A stretch of DNA of 43,631 nucleotides from Candidatus Phocaeicola excrementigallinarum. GTDB taxonomy: Bacteria; Bacteroidota; Bacteroidia; Bacteroidales; Bacteroidaceae. The stretch covers positions 1 through 43,631 of the forward strand of contig DWVR01000012.1 in the NCBI GenBank assembly GCA_019120125.1, read 5' to 3'. The position numbers were made by a program, and so were the translations under genes. Below, piece after piece: positions 16,917 to 25,470 of this stretch; the stretch's first letter is position 1; each line of letters starts with the position of its first letter. A model generated the notes under the pieces. It did not search any database, had not been told where the DNA came from, and saw nothing but the letters and a program-made list of their open reading frames with translations.

Positions 16917-17954
16917 TCAATACCATTTTTTGCGTCGGAAATAAAAATAAAGTCCCGTGCCCAGCAGAAGCATCAGCAGCCATGCGAACAGGTAGCCGAA
17001 CTTCCAGTCCAGCTCGGGCATGAATTTGAAATTCATTCCCCAGATTCCGGCAAGGAATGTCAGAGGGATAAAGATGGTGGAAACAATGGTTAGTTGCTTC
17101 ATGATGTTGTTCATCTGCCGGTCGTTGTTGGTCAGATAAAGGTCGAGCAGGGCGGAAATCATGTCGCGGCAACCTTCAAGTGTTTGCAATACGAACTGCA
17201 GGTGGTCGTTCACGTCATTGTAAAACGGTCGGCTGGCTTTGTGAATCAGATTGTTTTCGGTGTGGAAGAGTTTGCTGAACTGTTCCTTCAGCGGAAGGAT
17301 GCTTCGCTTGATGAGGCGGAAATTGCGGCGGTACTGCTGGATTTCCTCAATGCTGGGGTTGACGTCGGTGGAAGAGAGAAGCCTTTCTTCCAGATCTTCC
17401 AGTCCGTCCTCCATCTTGGAGATGATTGACATGAAGCTGGCCATCACGCTGTTGAGCATGACGCTCATCAGGTAGTCCGACTGGCGGTTGCGTATTCGGA
17501 GCACATTGTCGGCAAGTGCCGTGTTGATTTCGTTGAAGAAGTCCGTTTCCCGTTCCAGAAAGGTCAGCACGAAATTCTCACCCTGTACGATGCAGAACTG
17601 TTGGGGCGTATATTCGTTTTCTTCGTTTGGGGAAAGCTGTTTCAGTAATACGACGTTATAGGTGTCGTGTTCTTCGATTTTAGTGAGATGCTGCGAGTTG
17701 AGTATGTCCTGTGTCGTAAGGAAGTCAACATGGAAACAAGTGCACAGTTCCTGTATGGTTTCCGTGTTTTCCAGTCCGTGGACCTGAATCCAGTTGATGG
17801 CATCCTCTCGCAGATACGGCCGGATCTCTTCCAGATTCTTTCCGCTTGCCGTCTGGATTTCCTTGGCATTGTAGCTGCACAGATGCAGGTGGGTGGGAGT
17901 ACGGCTCTCTCCGATATAGTTCAGTTCTTCGCTCAGCAGATTGTTTCTTGCCAT
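16917..17954 (-). CDS. corA: CorA-type magnesium/divalent metal transporter
   Basis: CorA forms a homopentameric inner-membrane channel for Mg2+ (or Co2+/Ni2+). The product is 345 residues from the ATG at 17954. A longer reading to 18089 would add 45 residues unlike the family, and the region upstream holds the divergent que promoter. The N-terminal cytoplasmic domain is alpha/beta. A long helix (about 190-285) rich in Arg, Glu and Leu follows. Two C-terminal membrane helices end the protein, with the hallmark GMN motif at residues 306-308 (AGIWGMNF) between them and the basic tail FRRKKWY. It lies directly upstream of nth. Metal preference cannot be read from the sequence. Confidence 0.92.
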   Translation of the reverse strand: MARNNLLSEELNYIGESRTPTHLHLCSYNAKEIQTASGKNLEEIRPYLREDAINWIQVHGLENTETIQELCTCFHVDFLTTQDILNSQHLTKIEEHDTYNVVLLKQLSPNEENEYTPQQFCIVQGENFVLTFLERETDFFNEINTALADNVLRIRNRQSDYLMSVMLNSVMASFMSIISKMEDGLEDLEERLLSSTDVNPSIEEIQQYRRNFRLIKRSILPLKEQFSKLFHTENNLIHKASRPFYNDVNDHLQFVLQTLEGCRDMISALLDLYLTNNDRQMNNIMKQLTIVSTIFIPLTFLAGIWGMNFKFMPELDWKFGYLFAWLLMLLLGTGLYFYFRRKKWY

Positions 17955-17992
17955 GACTTTCCACTTTTGTTGTGAGCAAATATACGGGTTTC

Positions 17993-18023
17993 TTTGTAAT
18001 CCGGCAAATTCTTTGTACTTTTG
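17993..18023 (+). promoter_or_regulatory. Promoter of the queuosine-precursor operon
   Basis: TTTG at 17993-17996 and TACTTTTG at 18016-18023 are exactly 19 bases apart, an excellent Bacteroides-type promoter. Transcription would start near 18030, giving a leader of about 180 bases before the first gene, in which a preQ1-like aptamer sits at the 3' end. Confidence 0.75.
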
Positions 18024-18173
18024 CGCCCGACAAAAGCGAACATTCACTTGCGATGAGAGTGCGGTTGCTTTTCTCGCCACGAACGACACAGGCTTATACC
18101 TTATGTGGGTTAAGTTCTGAAACAGGTTTTTCCTTCTGTGTAATCCGTGGTGACAAACAAGGCAGCCTTCTCT

Positions 18174-18208
18174 CCGTGTATTCTAGAACACCACGTAAAA
18201 AACAGGAG
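18174..18208 (+). promoter_or_regulatory. Candidate preQ1-I riboswitch over the ribosome binding site
   Basis: A short stem, CGTG (18175-18178) with CACG (18192-18195), encloses a 13-base loop with TTCTAG and ACAC. The A-rich tail TAAAAAACAGGAG (18196-18208) follows. Stem, loop sequence and A-tail closely resemble class I preQ1 aptamers; the loop of the B. subtilis one also has TTCTAG and ACAC. Loop bases TTCT (18181-18184) can pair with AGGA (18204-18207) to make the pseudoknot, hiding the Shine-Dalgarno two bases before the ATG at 18211. The three genes that follow concern queuosine precursors, as expected. The consensus match is from memory and not computed. Confidence 0.65.
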
Positions 18209-18210
18209 CG

Positions 18211-18897
18211 ATGAAGAAAGAACATCTCGTATCGGTGCCTTTCATGGTCTTGGGCATCGTGTTTTGTGTCTGCCTGGTGGCAGCCAATCTTTTGGAGACC
18301 AAAGTCGTACAGTTGGGGCCGGTGGCTGTGACAGCCGGTCTGTTGGTTTTCCCTATTTCATACATTATCAATGACTGCATAGCCGAAGTATGGGGATTCC
18401 GGAAAGCGCGTCTGATTATCTGGATGGGTTTTCTGATGAATTTTCTGGTAGTCGCATTGGGACAGATTGCCGTGGCTCTTCCCGCCGCCCCGTTCTGGGA
18501 AGGGGAAGAGGGATTCAATTTTGTGTTCGGTATGGCTCCCCGGATTGCAACGGCCAGTCTGCTGGCTTTTCTGGTCGGTTCGTTCATGAACGCTTATGTG
18601 ATGAGCCGTATGAAAGTGGCTTCACACGGAAAGCATTTTTCGTCCCGTGCCATTTTGTCTACGGTGGCCGGTGAGAGTGCCGACTCGCTGATTTTCTTTC
18701 CGCTGGCTTTCGGCGGGCTGATGCCGTTGGAGGAGCTGGGAAAGATGATGCTGGTGCAGGTGGTGCTCAAGACATTGTACGAGATCGTCATCCTTCCTGT
18801 GACAATCCGTGTGGTCCGTTATGTGAAACGGGTGGACGGGAGCGATGTGTACGATGAGCATATTTCCTACAATATATTGAAAATAAAAGAAATATAA
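18211..18897 (+). CDS. Queuosine precursor transporter (VUT/YhhQ family)
   Basis: A 228-residue inner-membrane protein with about six helices, of the COG1738 family. E. coli YhhQ in this family takes up preQ0 and preQ1. Family features are the first helix with CLVAANLLETKVV near residue 20-35, the PISYIINDCIAEVWGFRKAR segment near 50-70 and the GESADSLIFFPLAFGG segment near 150-165. It is the first gene of an operon with queC and queF, and a preQ1-like riboswitch overlaps its ribosome site. This fits feedback control of precursor uptake. The ATG at 18211 follows AGGAG by two bases. The cargo (preQ0, preQ1 or queuine) is inferred from context. Confidence 0.9.
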   Translation: MKKEHLVSVPFMVLGIVFCVCLVAANLLETKVVQLGPVAVTAGLLVFPISYIINDCIAEVWGFRKARLIIWMGFLMNFLVVALGQIAVALPAAPFWEGEEGFNFVFGMAPRIATASLLAFLVGSFMNAYVMSRMKVASHGKHFSSRAILSTVAGESADSLIFFPLAFGGLMPLEELGKMMLVQVVLKTLYEIVILPVTIRVVRYVKRVDGSDVYDEHISYNILKIKEI

Positions 18898-18903
18898 CAG
18901 ATT

Positions 18904-19584
18904 ATGAATCATGATGCAGCTTTGGTGGTGTTCAGCGGAGGACAGGACTCCACCACTTGCCTGTTTTGGGCGAAGAAGCGTTTCAGGAAAGTCTATGCGT
19001 TGAGTTTCCTTTACGGGCAGAAACATGAGAAGGAAGTGGAACTGGCCCGTGCCATTGCGGAGAAGGCGGAGGTGGATTTCCATGTGATGGACGTGTCGTT
19101 TGTAGGCCGTCTTGGAAAAAATTCTCTGACTGACTTGTCCGTCAAGATGGATGAGGAAAAGCCGGCGGACTCTTGTCCGAATACATTTGTGCCGGGGCGT
19201 AACCTGTTTTTCCTGAGCATTGCGGCGGTGTACGCCCGTGAGCTGGGTGTGAGTCATCTGGTGACCGGTGTGTCGCAGACCGATTTCAGCGGCTATCCCG
19301 ACTGCCGTGATTCGTTCATCAAGTCGCTCAATGTGACCCTGAATCTGGCGATGGACGAGCAGTTTGTCATCCATACTCCGCTGATGTGGATTGACAAGGC
19401 GCAGACCTGGGCGTTGGCCGATGAGCTTGGAGTGCTTGATTTGGTGCGCAATGAGACATTGACCTGCTATAACGGCATTCCGGGTGACGGTTGCGGACAT
19501 TGTCCGGCATGTAAATTGCGTAGGGAAGGATTGGAAAAGTATCTGGCGACAAAAAATAAGATGAAGAATGGAAAGGAAAGATGA
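18904..19584 (+). CDS. queC: 7-cyano-7-deazaguanine synthase
   Basis: QueC converts 7-carboxy-7-deazaguanine to preQ0 with ATP and ammonia in queuosine synthesis. The 226-residue product has the PP-loop SGGQDS at residues 11-16 and the [12 protein letters not shown] segment near 38. It also has [11 protein letters not shown] near 100 and the C-terminal zinc site of four Cys (188, 197, 200, 203, in [11 protein letters not shown]). It follows the transporter by 6 bases, and its last 17 bases overlap queF in another frame, so the two are translationally linked. QueD and QueE, which make its substrate, are not in this window. Confidence 0.95.
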   Translation: MNHDAALVVFSGGQDSTTCLFWAKKRFRKVYALSFLYGQKHEKEVELARAIAEKAEVDFHVMDVSFVGRLGKNSLTDLSVKMDEEKPADSCPNTFVPGRNLFFLSIAAVYARELGVSHLVTGVSQTDFSGYPDCRDSFIKSLNVTLNLAMDEQFVIHTPLMWIDKAQTWALADELGVLDLVRNETLTCYNGIPGDGCGHCPACKLRREGLEKYLATKNKMKNGKER

Positions 19585-20026
19585 ACTGACTTTATTGGGA
19601 AACAAGCACACGGTATATAAACAGGATTATGCGCCCGAAGTGCTCGAATCGTTTGTCAACAAGCATCCGGAGAATGACTATTGGGTGCGTTTCAACTGCC
19701 CCGAGTTCACCAGCCTTTGTCCCATTACGGGACAGCCTGATTTCGCGGAAATCCGTATCAGTTATTTGCCTGACATGAGGATGGTGGAGAGCAAGAGCCT
19801 GAAACTTTATCTGTTCAGTTTCCGTAACCACGGTGATTTCCATGAAGACTGTGTGAACATCATCATGAAGGACTTGATCAGGTTGATGGATCCGAAATAC
19901 ATTGAGGTGACCGGCATCTTTACTCCCCGTGGGGGAATCTCCATTTATCCGTACTGCAACTACGGCCGTCCGGGAACAAAGTATGAGGAACTGGCCGAGT
20001 ACCGGATGAAGAATCATGATTTGTAA
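19568..20026 (+). CDS. queF: preQ0 reductase (NADPH-dependent 7-cyano-7-deazaguanine reductase)
   Basis: QueF reduces the nitrile of preQ0 to the aminomethyl of preQ1 with two NADPH. The 152 residues mark it as the short, single-domain (type I) form. The catalytic Cys51 lies in [11 protein letters not shown] with Asp58. The family motif [20 protein letters not shown] spans about residues 74-93. The C-terminal half has the [10 protein letters not shown] segment. The ATG at 19568 lies inside the queC coding sequence; the 17-base overlap favours translational coupling. Together with queC and the transporter it can both make and import preQ1 precursors. Tgt and later steps lie elsewhere. Confidence 0.95.
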   Translation: MERKDELTLLGNKHTVYKQDYAPEVLESFVNKHPENDYWVRFNCPEFTSLCPITGQPDFAEIRISYLPDMRMVESKSLKLYLFSFRNHGDFHEDCVNIIMKDLIRLMDPKYIEVTGIFTPRGGISIYPYCNYGRPGTKYEELAEYRMKNHDL

Positions 20027-20046
20027 GCCTGTTTTCAGGGCTTCAG

Positions 20047-20133
20047 AAAACGTCTAGATGTTTTGATCAAAACGTCTTGACGTTTTTTTAAAACGTTTCG
20101 GCGTTTCAAGTAAAACGTCTTGACGTTTTTTTT
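20047..20133 (+). terminator. Tandem array of four AAAACGT..ACGTTTT hairpins
   Basis: Between the convergent queF and dnaX genes lie four imperfect copies of a short hairpin: 20047-20064, 20069-20089, 20090-20106 and 20112-20133. Units 2 and 4 are identical in the core, AAAACGT-CTTG-ACGTTTT, and are followed by runs of seven and eight T. Unit 1 is a variant with TAGA in the loop and unit 3 with TTCG. The last units would act as Rho-independent terminators for queF. On the minus strand the same hairpins end in only four T. The duplication looks like local amplification of a terminator. Confidence 0.7.
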
Positions 20134-20153
20134 GTTTGCTTTTCTTGGACCAA

Positions 20154-21983
20154 TCAAGAAAACTCCAGCCCGAATTCATCCTTCAGTCTCAGTAGTTTAG
20201 GATTCTTTTTGCTCATCATCTGGAATTTCTCCAGGTGACTGTATGCCCTTACATTCTCGTTTGACTCACTGATTCTTACCTTCATCCGGATTTTCCGGTT
20301 GTGAAGCTGCCGGCGCAGGTAGTCCTCAATCTGTGGCGCGAGTCGGAGCATGTTTTTCTGTACCATTTCATTGTCAACGACCACCTCAAAGCTTGTCTGG
20401 TCTTTCAGCTGTACGGGGTGCATGTTTTTCATCCGTCCTGCGTTTGCCGCCTCGTCTTTGGAGAGTTTGTTGGTAAAGTCTCTCCAGTAATATTCCAGAT
20501 CCTTTTCGTTGAACATGAAATCTTCCCACGTGTCGCTTGTGGATGCCGCGGGTTGTTTAGGGGGTGCGGTCGTGGATGCCGGCTGCTGTGTCGGTTGTCG
20601 GCGTATGGATGTGCTCAGGCTGTCCGCTTTCATTACAGGGACTTTTTTCCCTGATTGTTGGGGCTGCGGCAATGGGTTCACCCGGGTAGGTTGGACGGGT
20701 TGCCGCGCGCTCTGTCCGTCCGGTTGTGGTTGGTGGACCGGCTGCTGCGTCGGTGCTGTAGGTGTGTGTTGGGAGGAGGCTGCAGGCTGTTGTTGGAGTT
20801 GCGGACGGCTTTGGTTTTGCGGTGTGGTCTGGTTGAATACGGGATTTATCGTTTTTTTAGGGCCAGGCCCCTCACTCGTGTCATCCGTTTCCCCGTTCAG
20901 TTGGGCGAGCTGTATCAGCGTCAGTTCCACCAGCAGCCGTTTGTTTTTGCTTTGGCGATAGCTCAGGTCACAGTCGTTGCAAAGTCTCATCGCTTTATAG
21001 AGGAACTTTGGGGAGCACTTTTGCGCCTGCTGCAGATAGCGCTCACGTATGGATGCCCCGACTTCCAGAAGTTTCAGGGTCGCAGGGTCGCGGCTTACGA
21101 GTAAATCGCGGAAATGGGAGCTGAGCCCCGTAATGAAATGGCTGCCGTCGAATCCTTTCTGTAGGATGTCGTTGAATATCAGCAGGCAGTCGGTGACTTT
21201 CCCGGTCAGGAAGCAGTCTGTAAGCTTGAAATAGTACTCATAATCCAGTACATTCAGATTCTCGATGACACTGTCATACGTGATGTGTCCGTTTGTGAAA
21301 CTCACTACCTGGTCGAAGATGGAAAGCGCGTCGCGCATGCCGCCGTCGGCTTTTTGGGCAATGATGTTCAACGCTTCCGGCTCTGCGTCTATGCGTTCTT
21401 TTCTGGCCACATTTTCCAGATGTTCCACAATGTCGCTTACGTTGATGCGGTTGAAGTCATAAATCTGGCAGCGGCTCAGGATGGTGGGCAGAATCTTATG
21501 TTTTTCGGTAGTGGCCAGAATAAAGATGGCATGCTGGGGCGGTTCTTCCAAGGTCTTCAGGAAAGCGTTGAAGGCCGCAGTGGAAAGCATGTGTACCTCG
21601 TCGATGATATATACTTTGTATCGGCCTATCTGTGGTGGAATCCGCACTTGTTCGATAAGGCTTCTGATGTCCTCTACCGAGTTGTTTGACGCCGCGTCCA
21701 GTTCATGGATATTGTATGACCGTTGCTCGTTGAAAGCGCGGCAGGACTCGCATTCGTTGCACGCTTCTCCGTCGGCGGTCGGGTGGAGACAGTTGATGGT
21801 CTTGGCAAAGATACGCGCGCAGGTGGTTTTCCCGACCCCCCTCGGTCCGCAGAACAGGTACGCATGGGCGAGCTTCTGGCTTGCGATGGCGTTTTTGAGT
21901 GTGGTGGTCAACGCCCGTTGGCCTACTACGGTATCGAAAGTGGAGGGACGGTATTTTCGTGCTGAGACAATGTAGTTTTCCAT
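20154..21983 (-). CDS. dnaX: DNA polymerase III subunit gamma/tau
   Basis: DnaX is the ATPase of the clamp loader that opens and loads the sliding clamp. The product is 609 residues from the ATG at 21983. An upstream ATG at 22022 would overlap the promoter -7 box at 22012-22019 and is rejected. The AAA+ core has VVGQRAL near 20, the P-loop GPRGVGKTT at 46-54, a four-Cys zinc module near 65-85, Walker B IIDEVHMLS near 125 and the SRCQ sensor region near 165. After the lid domain (about 180-360), residues 375-490 are a Pro/Gln/Thr-rich linker, and the C-terminal 110 residues are the tau-type domain. No obvious programmed frameshift site was noticed, but this was not searched exhaustively. Confidence 0.95.
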   Translation of the reverse strand: MENYIVSARKYRPSTFDTVVGQRALTTTLKNAIASQKLAHAYLFCGPRGVGKTTCARIFAKTINCLHPTADGEACNECESCRAFNEQRSYNIHELDAASNNSVEDIRSLIEQVRIPPQIGRYKVYIIDEVHMLSTAAFNAFLKTLEEPPQHAIFILATTEKHKILPTILSRCQIYDFNRINVSDIVEHLENVARKERIDAEPEALNIIAQKADGGMRDALSIFDQVVSFTNGHITYDSVIENLNVLDYEYYFKLTDCFLTGKVTDCLLIFNDILQKGFDGSHFITGLSSHFRDLLVSRDPATLKLLEVGASIRERYLQQAQKCSPKFLYKAMRLCNDCDLSYRQSKNKRLLVELTLIQLAQLNGETDDTSEGPGPKKTINPVFNQTTPQNQSRPQLQQQPAASSQHTPTAPTQQPVHQPQPDGQSARQPVQPTRVNPLPQPQQSGKKVPVMKADSLSTSIRRQPTQQPASTTAPPKQPAASTSDTWEDFMFNEKDLEYYWRDFTNKLSKDEAANAGRMKNMHPVQLKDQTSFEVVVDNEMVQKNMLRLAPQIEDYLRRQLHNRKIRMKVRISESNENVRAYSHLEKFQMMSKKNPKLLRLKDEFGLEFS

Positions 21984-22011
21984 CTGCTGAGTATTCTCTT
22001 GTTTGTTCTTG

Positions 22012-22019
22012 CAAATGTA
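22012..22019 (-). promoter_or_regulatory. Promoter -7 element of dnaX
   Basis: On the minus strand TACATTTG reads from 22019 to 22012, fitting TAnnTTTG. The transcript would begin near 22005, about 22 bases before the ATG at 21983. No convincing -33 box is visible. The site supports the shorter dnaX start. Confidence 0.5.
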
Positions 22020-22063
22020 CATAAAATCTTTGTCGTGGCATGGGGTTGCTGGAAAATAATTTC

Positions 22064-22071
22064 TATCTTTG
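22064..22071 (+). promoter_or_regulatory. Promoter -7 element of the DivIC-like gene cluster
   Basis: TATCTTTG at 22064-22071 fits TAnnTTTG and lies 24 bases before the ATG at 22096. A TTG at 22046-22048 is the nearest possible -33 box but is rather close. It is divergent from the dnaX promoter. Confidence 0.55.
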
Positions 22072-22095
22072 CGAGGTGATTCTAGAATATGGAAT

Positions 22096-22407
22096 ATGAG
22101 AAAATTGGCTGAGATATGGTCGTTTGTCTGTCGTCACAAATACCTTGTGGCATGCGCGGTATTCATATTGATTATCGGTTTTCTGGATGAGAACAGTCTT
22201 GTGAAGCGTATCGCGCATCGCCGCGAGATACATCGCCTGAATACGGAAATCGAGCATTACCGCCGGCAGTATGAAGAGGACAGCAGAAGCCTGAAGGAAC
22301 TGACCGGCAATAAGGAGGCGCTTGAAAAGGTGGCGCGTGAGAAATATCTGATGAAGCAAAAAAACGAGGACATCTTTGTCTTTGAGAGTGAAATGGAGGA
22401 AGAATGA
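22096..22407 (+). CDS. Septum formation initiator, FtsB/DivIC-like
   Basis: A 103-residue bitopic membrane protein: a short basic cytoplasmic N-terminus, one membrane helix at about residues 16-35, then a periplasmic coiled coil. The coiled coil runs over about 45-85, rich in Glu, Arg and Leu heptads. The C-terminal EKVAREKYLMKQKNEDIFVFE segment is the signature of FtsB/DivIC, where it follows the coiled coil and contacts FtsL/FtsQ in the divisome. Length is typical. The start at 22096 is preferred over an in-frame TTG at 22069, which lies in the promoter. It overlaps the next gene by 4 bases (ATGA). Confidence 0.85.
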   Translation: MRKLAEIWSFVCRHKYLVACAVFILIIGFLDENSLVKRIAHRREIHRLNTEIEHYRRQYEEDSRSLKELTGNKEALEKVAREKYLMKQKNEDIFVFESEMEEE

Positions 22408-22757
22408 AAGGTAAAATGACTGACTGGATTGCCGTGGCCGGAGCGGTTGTCTTGTTTGTGGGACTCGTCCTGCAGTTTGTCCGCAATGAATGGGCTCCTT
22501 ACATCTATCTGGCAGGTGCGGTGATGTTTGCCTATGTGCAGGTTGTGGCCTCCGGTTACGAAGGGACTGATGTCGTGATACGCCGGTTGCGTCGTCAGCA
22601 GATATTGGGGGCGATGATGTTGGTGTTTACCGGTGTGGTCATGCTGTTATGGAAACGTAATGAGTGGATTGTCTGTCTGACTGTGTCTGCCATTCTGGAA
22701 TTGTATACGGCATTCCGCATTCCGCAGGAGGAGGCAAAGAAAAAGAAGGATGACTAG
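22404..22757 (+). CDS. Small four-helix membrane protein of unknown function
   Basis: A 117-residue inner-membrane protein with four predicted helices (about residues 8-26, 30-50, 65-85 and 88-106) and a highly charged lysine-rich C-terminal tail (EEAKKKKDD). The loop between helices 2 and 3 is basic (VVIRRLRRQQ). I do not recognise a functional family. Its start overlaps the DivIC-like gene in an ATGA junction, so it is translationally coupled to it. A role near the division or envelope machinery is possible but not shown. The AI-2E-type gene begins 3 bases after its stop. Confidence 0.8.
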   Translation: MKGKMTDWIAVAGAVVLFVGLVLQFVRNEWAPYIYLAGAVMFAYVQVVASGYEGTDVVIRRLRRQQILGAMMLVFTGVVMLLWKRNEWIVCLTVSAILELYTAFRIPQEEAKKKKDD

Positions 22758-22760
22758 TGT

Positions 22761-23783
22761 ATGAAAGAAAAATATTGGAAATATTCCCTGATCATATTCA
22801 TAGTCGGGTTGGGATATATCCTGTTCCGGCAGGCGCAGCCTTTTCTTAATGGTATATTGGGAGGTTTCACGCTGTATCTGTTGTTGCGGAACTTTACTTT
22901 CTGGCTGCAGGCCAGGATGAAGCCCGCGCTGGCCGTCTGGCTGGTGACTGTCGGCACCACTATTTTTATCCTGATTCCGTTCTCGTTATTTGCCTGGGGA
23001 TTGGTGGGGCAGATCTCAGGCATGCACTTTGATACGGAGTCCATTATCCAGCCGGCATGGAAAGTCGTTGATTTTGTGAAGGAACGTACCGGTTTTGATA
23101 TCCTGTCTGAGAAGTCCTTGGCTTTTCTGGTTTCACAGGCTTCCTCTATCGGCCAGTCTGTGATGTCGGGTGTGAGTGACCTTGTGATAAATCTTGGTGT
23201 AGCCATCATGCTGTTATTTTTCATGCTTTATGGAGGAAAACGGATGGAGCATTACATCTCGACCTTGCTCCCTTTTGATGAAAGGAATAAAAAGGAGGTG
23301 TTGGCAAAGGTGGAGCTGATGGTCCGCTCGAACGCGATCGGTATCCCTTTGCTTGCGGTGATACAAGGTGTCATTTCTTTCGGAGGCTATCTGCTTTGTG
23401 ACGCGCCAAATCCGGCGTTGAGTGCGTTGTTGACCGCATTCGCCTCAATCATTCCGTTGGTCGGTACGGCATTGGTGTGGGTGCCCATTACAATCTATTT
23501 TCTTGTGGTCGGTAATTGGGTGAGTGCGGTGATCATGCTCGCTTACGGAGGGATTGTGGTCTCTCAGTGTGATAATCTGATCCGTTTCCTGCTTCAGAAG
23601 AAAATGGCCGATGTGCATCCTTTGATCACCATTTTCGGTGTGGTTGCCGGATTGCCCTTGTTCGGTTTTATGGGGGTGATTTTCGGACCGTTGCTGGTGT
23701 CTCTGTTTCTTCTGTTTCTCGATATGTTCCGGAAGGAATATCTTGTTGACGAGACGAAAGAGCCCGGGGGGCATGGTGGTTAG
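22761..23783 (+). CDS. AI-2E family transporter (PerM/YdiK-like)
   Basis: A 340-residue polytopic membrane protein. Two or three N-terminal helices are followed by a periplasmic or cytoplasmic domain (about residues 75-125). Next comes the [24 protein letters not shown] segment near 155-175. The conserved C-terminal helices contain [34 protein letters not shown] and [29 protein letters not shown]. These are the hallmarks of the PF01594 (AI-2E exporter) family, whose members export small molecules or ions; the quorum-sensing role of the name does not hold for most. Its last 4 bases overlap the end of the convergent miaA gene. The substrate is unknown. Confidence 0.88.
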   Translation: MKEKYWKYSLIIFIVGLGYILFRQAQPFLNGILGGFTLYLLLRNFTFWLQARMKPALAVWLVTVGTTIFILIPFSLFAWGLVGQISGMHFDTESIIQPAWKVVDFVKERTGFDILSEKSLAFLVSQASSIGQSVMSGVSDLVINLGVAIMLLFFMLYGGKRMEHYISTLLPFDERNKKEVLAKVELMVRSNAIGIPLLAVIQGVISFGGYLLCDAPNPALSALLTAFASIIPLVGTALVWVPITIYFLVVGNWVSAVIMLAYGGIVVSQCDNLIRFLLQKKMADVHPLITIFGVVAGLPLFGFMGVIFGPLLVSLFLLFLDMFRKEYLVDETKEPGGHGG

Positions 23784-24694
23784 TCCGGTCTTTGAAGCTT
23801 CTGGTCGAGAAAGGCGAATACCATGTCCGGTTCGTCCGGATGAAACCAGGTGATGTCGGGATCTCGTTTGAACCATGTCATCTGCTTGCGGGAATAGATA
23901 CGGCTGTTCTGCTTTATCTTCTCGATGGCAAAAGGCAGAGTCCACGTCCCGTCGAAATAGTTGAACAATTCCTTGTAACCCACCGTATTCAACGAGTTTA
24001 ATTGCCGGTATGGATAGACGGCCCGTGCCTCTTCCAACAGTCCTTGTTCCATCATCATATCCACGCGGCGGTTGATTCGGTTGTAGAGTTCCTCTCTGTC
24101 CCTGAAAAGCCCTATTTTCAGGATATGGAAGGGCCTTTCTTTTTTTGACCGCGTACGGAAGGAAGTATAAGTTTTTCCGGTCATATAACAGATTTCCAGC
24201 GCATGGATTACCCGTTTATGGTTCTTCCGGTCGACAATCTTGTAATATTCCGGATCCAAAAGTTTCAGCTCGGCGCACAATTGTTCCAGCCCTTCCGTCT
24301 CGTAGCGGCGGAGCAGAAGATCACGTGTCTCCTTGTCAACGGTAGGGATGTCGTCAATACCCTTGCATACCGCATCGACGTACATCATCGACCCTCCTGT
24401 CATCACTTCAACAGGATTCTGTTTGAATAGTTCTTCCAACTTTCCCAAGGCTTCAGCTTCAAATTGTGCGGCACTGTAATAGTCCGTCAGCCGGAGTGTG
24501 CCTACAAAGTAATGTCTTACTCGGTCCAACTGTTCGGGGGTAGGTGCGGCCGTACCTATTTTCAGGTCAGAGTAGAGTTGCCGTGAGTCGGAAGAAATGA
24601 TGGCGGAGTGATATTTTTCAGCTATGGCCAGACTCAGTTCTGTCTTGCCGACACCTGTAGGTCCAATGAGTACGATTAAAGTCGGTTTGTCCAT
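23780..24694 (-). CDS. miaA: tRNA dimethylallyltransferase
   Basis: MiaA transfers a dimethylallyl group to A37 of tRNAs that read UNN codons. The product is 304 residues from the ATG at 24694; the longer reading to 24745 lacks family similarity. The P-loop [11 protein letters not shown] spans residues 11-21, followed by [18 protein letters not shown] near 36-53 and the [11 protein letters not shown] segment. [18 protein letters not shown] lies near 105-120. [17 protein letters not shown] near 170 and the C-terminal [19 protein letters not shown] near 265 are the tRNA-binding end of the family. Bacteroides genomes often carry two miaA paralogues, so this may be one of a pair. It ends over the stop of the convergent gene. 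Confidence 0.93.
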   Translation of the reverse strand: MDKPTLIVLIGPTGVGKTELSLAIAEKYHSAIISSDSRQLYSDLKIGTAAPTPEQLDRVRHYFVGTLRLTDYYSAAQFEAEALGKLEELFKQNPVEVMTGGSMMYVDAVCKGIDDIPTVDKETRDLLLRRYETEGLEQLCAELKLLDPEYYKIVDRKNHKRVIHALEICYMTGKTYTSFRTRSKKERPFHILKIGLFRDREELYNRINRRVDMMMEQGLLEEARAVYPYRQLNSLNTVGYKELFNYFDGTWTLPFAIEKIKQNSRIYSRKQMTWFKRDPDITWFHPDEPDMVFAFLDQKLQRPD

Positions 24695-24875
24695 GCTTCT
24701 TGGGTATAGAGTGTCCGCGCGGCTCTGTATAAAAAGCAGATTCACTCAGATTCATAGGATCTGTCATCTTTCCTGTATGAAATCTGTGTGAACCTGCAAT
24801 GAAGAGCGGTCTGTGATTCTTTCGCTCTCCGGAATCCAGGAGCCACTTGTTTAAATGAGACTTACTGTTTTATGG

Positions 24876-25424
24876 TCAATATTTGTCATCGTATGGATTC
24901 CTTTCATCCATTTCGAAGCCTTCTTGGTCGAAATCTTCCATGTCATATTGTTCGTCACCATAGAAGTTTTCGTCGAGGTCGAGCGAACTGTTGGTGTTCA
25001 TCTGTTCATCGAAGTCAATGGTCTGTTTCGGTGGTTCTCCGGATTTTTTTGAGCATACGGCTTTTTCAAGATCCTTGCCTGTGATGATTTCAGAAAGTTC
25101 GATAAAGAAAACCCTCTCGGCCAGCGGATCGAAAACGTAGATCAGCTTCTGTTTCTCGTCCTCAAGCAGTTCACTGAGCCGTGTGTCTTTCATGACAAAC
25201 GTGTCCTCTTCCGATGAACCTTGTCCCATATCTTCCAATGTAATTTCTGTCTCCTTTTCCCAATAGTCGTCGCAGATAAAGAAAGAAGTCATCTGGTCAT
25301 CCTTGTATCCCGTGGATTTCAGGATTGCTTCATGCAGGTCATAGAATGAAGCGTCCGAGTCGATTTTGATTTCTCTCAAGAAGTCATCGACCTCATCAGA
25401 TATGATTCTGAATTTATATACCAT
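24876..25424 (-). CDS. pRiA4b ORF-3-like protein with acidic tail
   Basis: A 182-residue cytoplasmic protein. Residues 1-125 resemble the plasmid pRiA4b ORF-3 (TnpR passenger) fold: YKFRIISDEVDDFLREIKIDSD, then YDLHEAILKSTGYKDDQMTSFFICDDYWEKETEI, and later KLIYVFDPLAERVFFIEL. The last 55 residues are very acidic and rich in Asp, Glu and Tyr. The family is named after a mobile-element neighbour, but here it is a chromosomal single gene in the middle of housekeeping genes. Function is unknown. A -7 promoter element lies 30 bases upstream, separating it from lpxA. The stop at 24876 is followed by 181 bases without a gene before miaA. Confidence 0.75.
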   Translation of the reverse strand: MVYKFRIISDEVDDFLREIKIDSDASFYDLHEAILKSTGYKDDQMTSFFICDDYWEKETEITLEDMGQGSSEEDTFVMKDTRLSELLEDEKQKLIYVFDPLAERVFFIELSEIITGKDLEKAVCSKKSGEPPKQTIDFDEQMNTNSSLDLDENFYGDEQYDMEDFDQEGFEMDERNPYDDKY

Positions 25425-25453
25425 AGTAATGTCCTTTTGTTGTTTTGCTGTGG

Positions 25454-25461
25454 CAAAGTTA
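25454..25461 (-). promoter_or_regulatory. Promoter -7 element of the pRiA4b-like gene
   Basis: On the minus strand TAACTTTG reads from 25461 to 25454 (consensus TAnnTTTG), giving a start near 25447, 23 bases before the ATG at 25424. The upstream part lies within the end of lpxA, with no clear -33 box. Confidence 0.45.
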
Positions 25462-25470
25462 GTGAATATT

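Noticed and set aside
17972..18214. 80-codon frame in the que operon leader
   Set aside because: It spans the promoter and the riboswitch and has no similarity to known proteins; it is explained by non-coding leader.
20509..20961. Cys/Gly-rich 150-codon frame opposite dnaX
   Set aside because: It is the antisense image of the Pro/Gln-rich linker of DnaX; low complexity, no start context.
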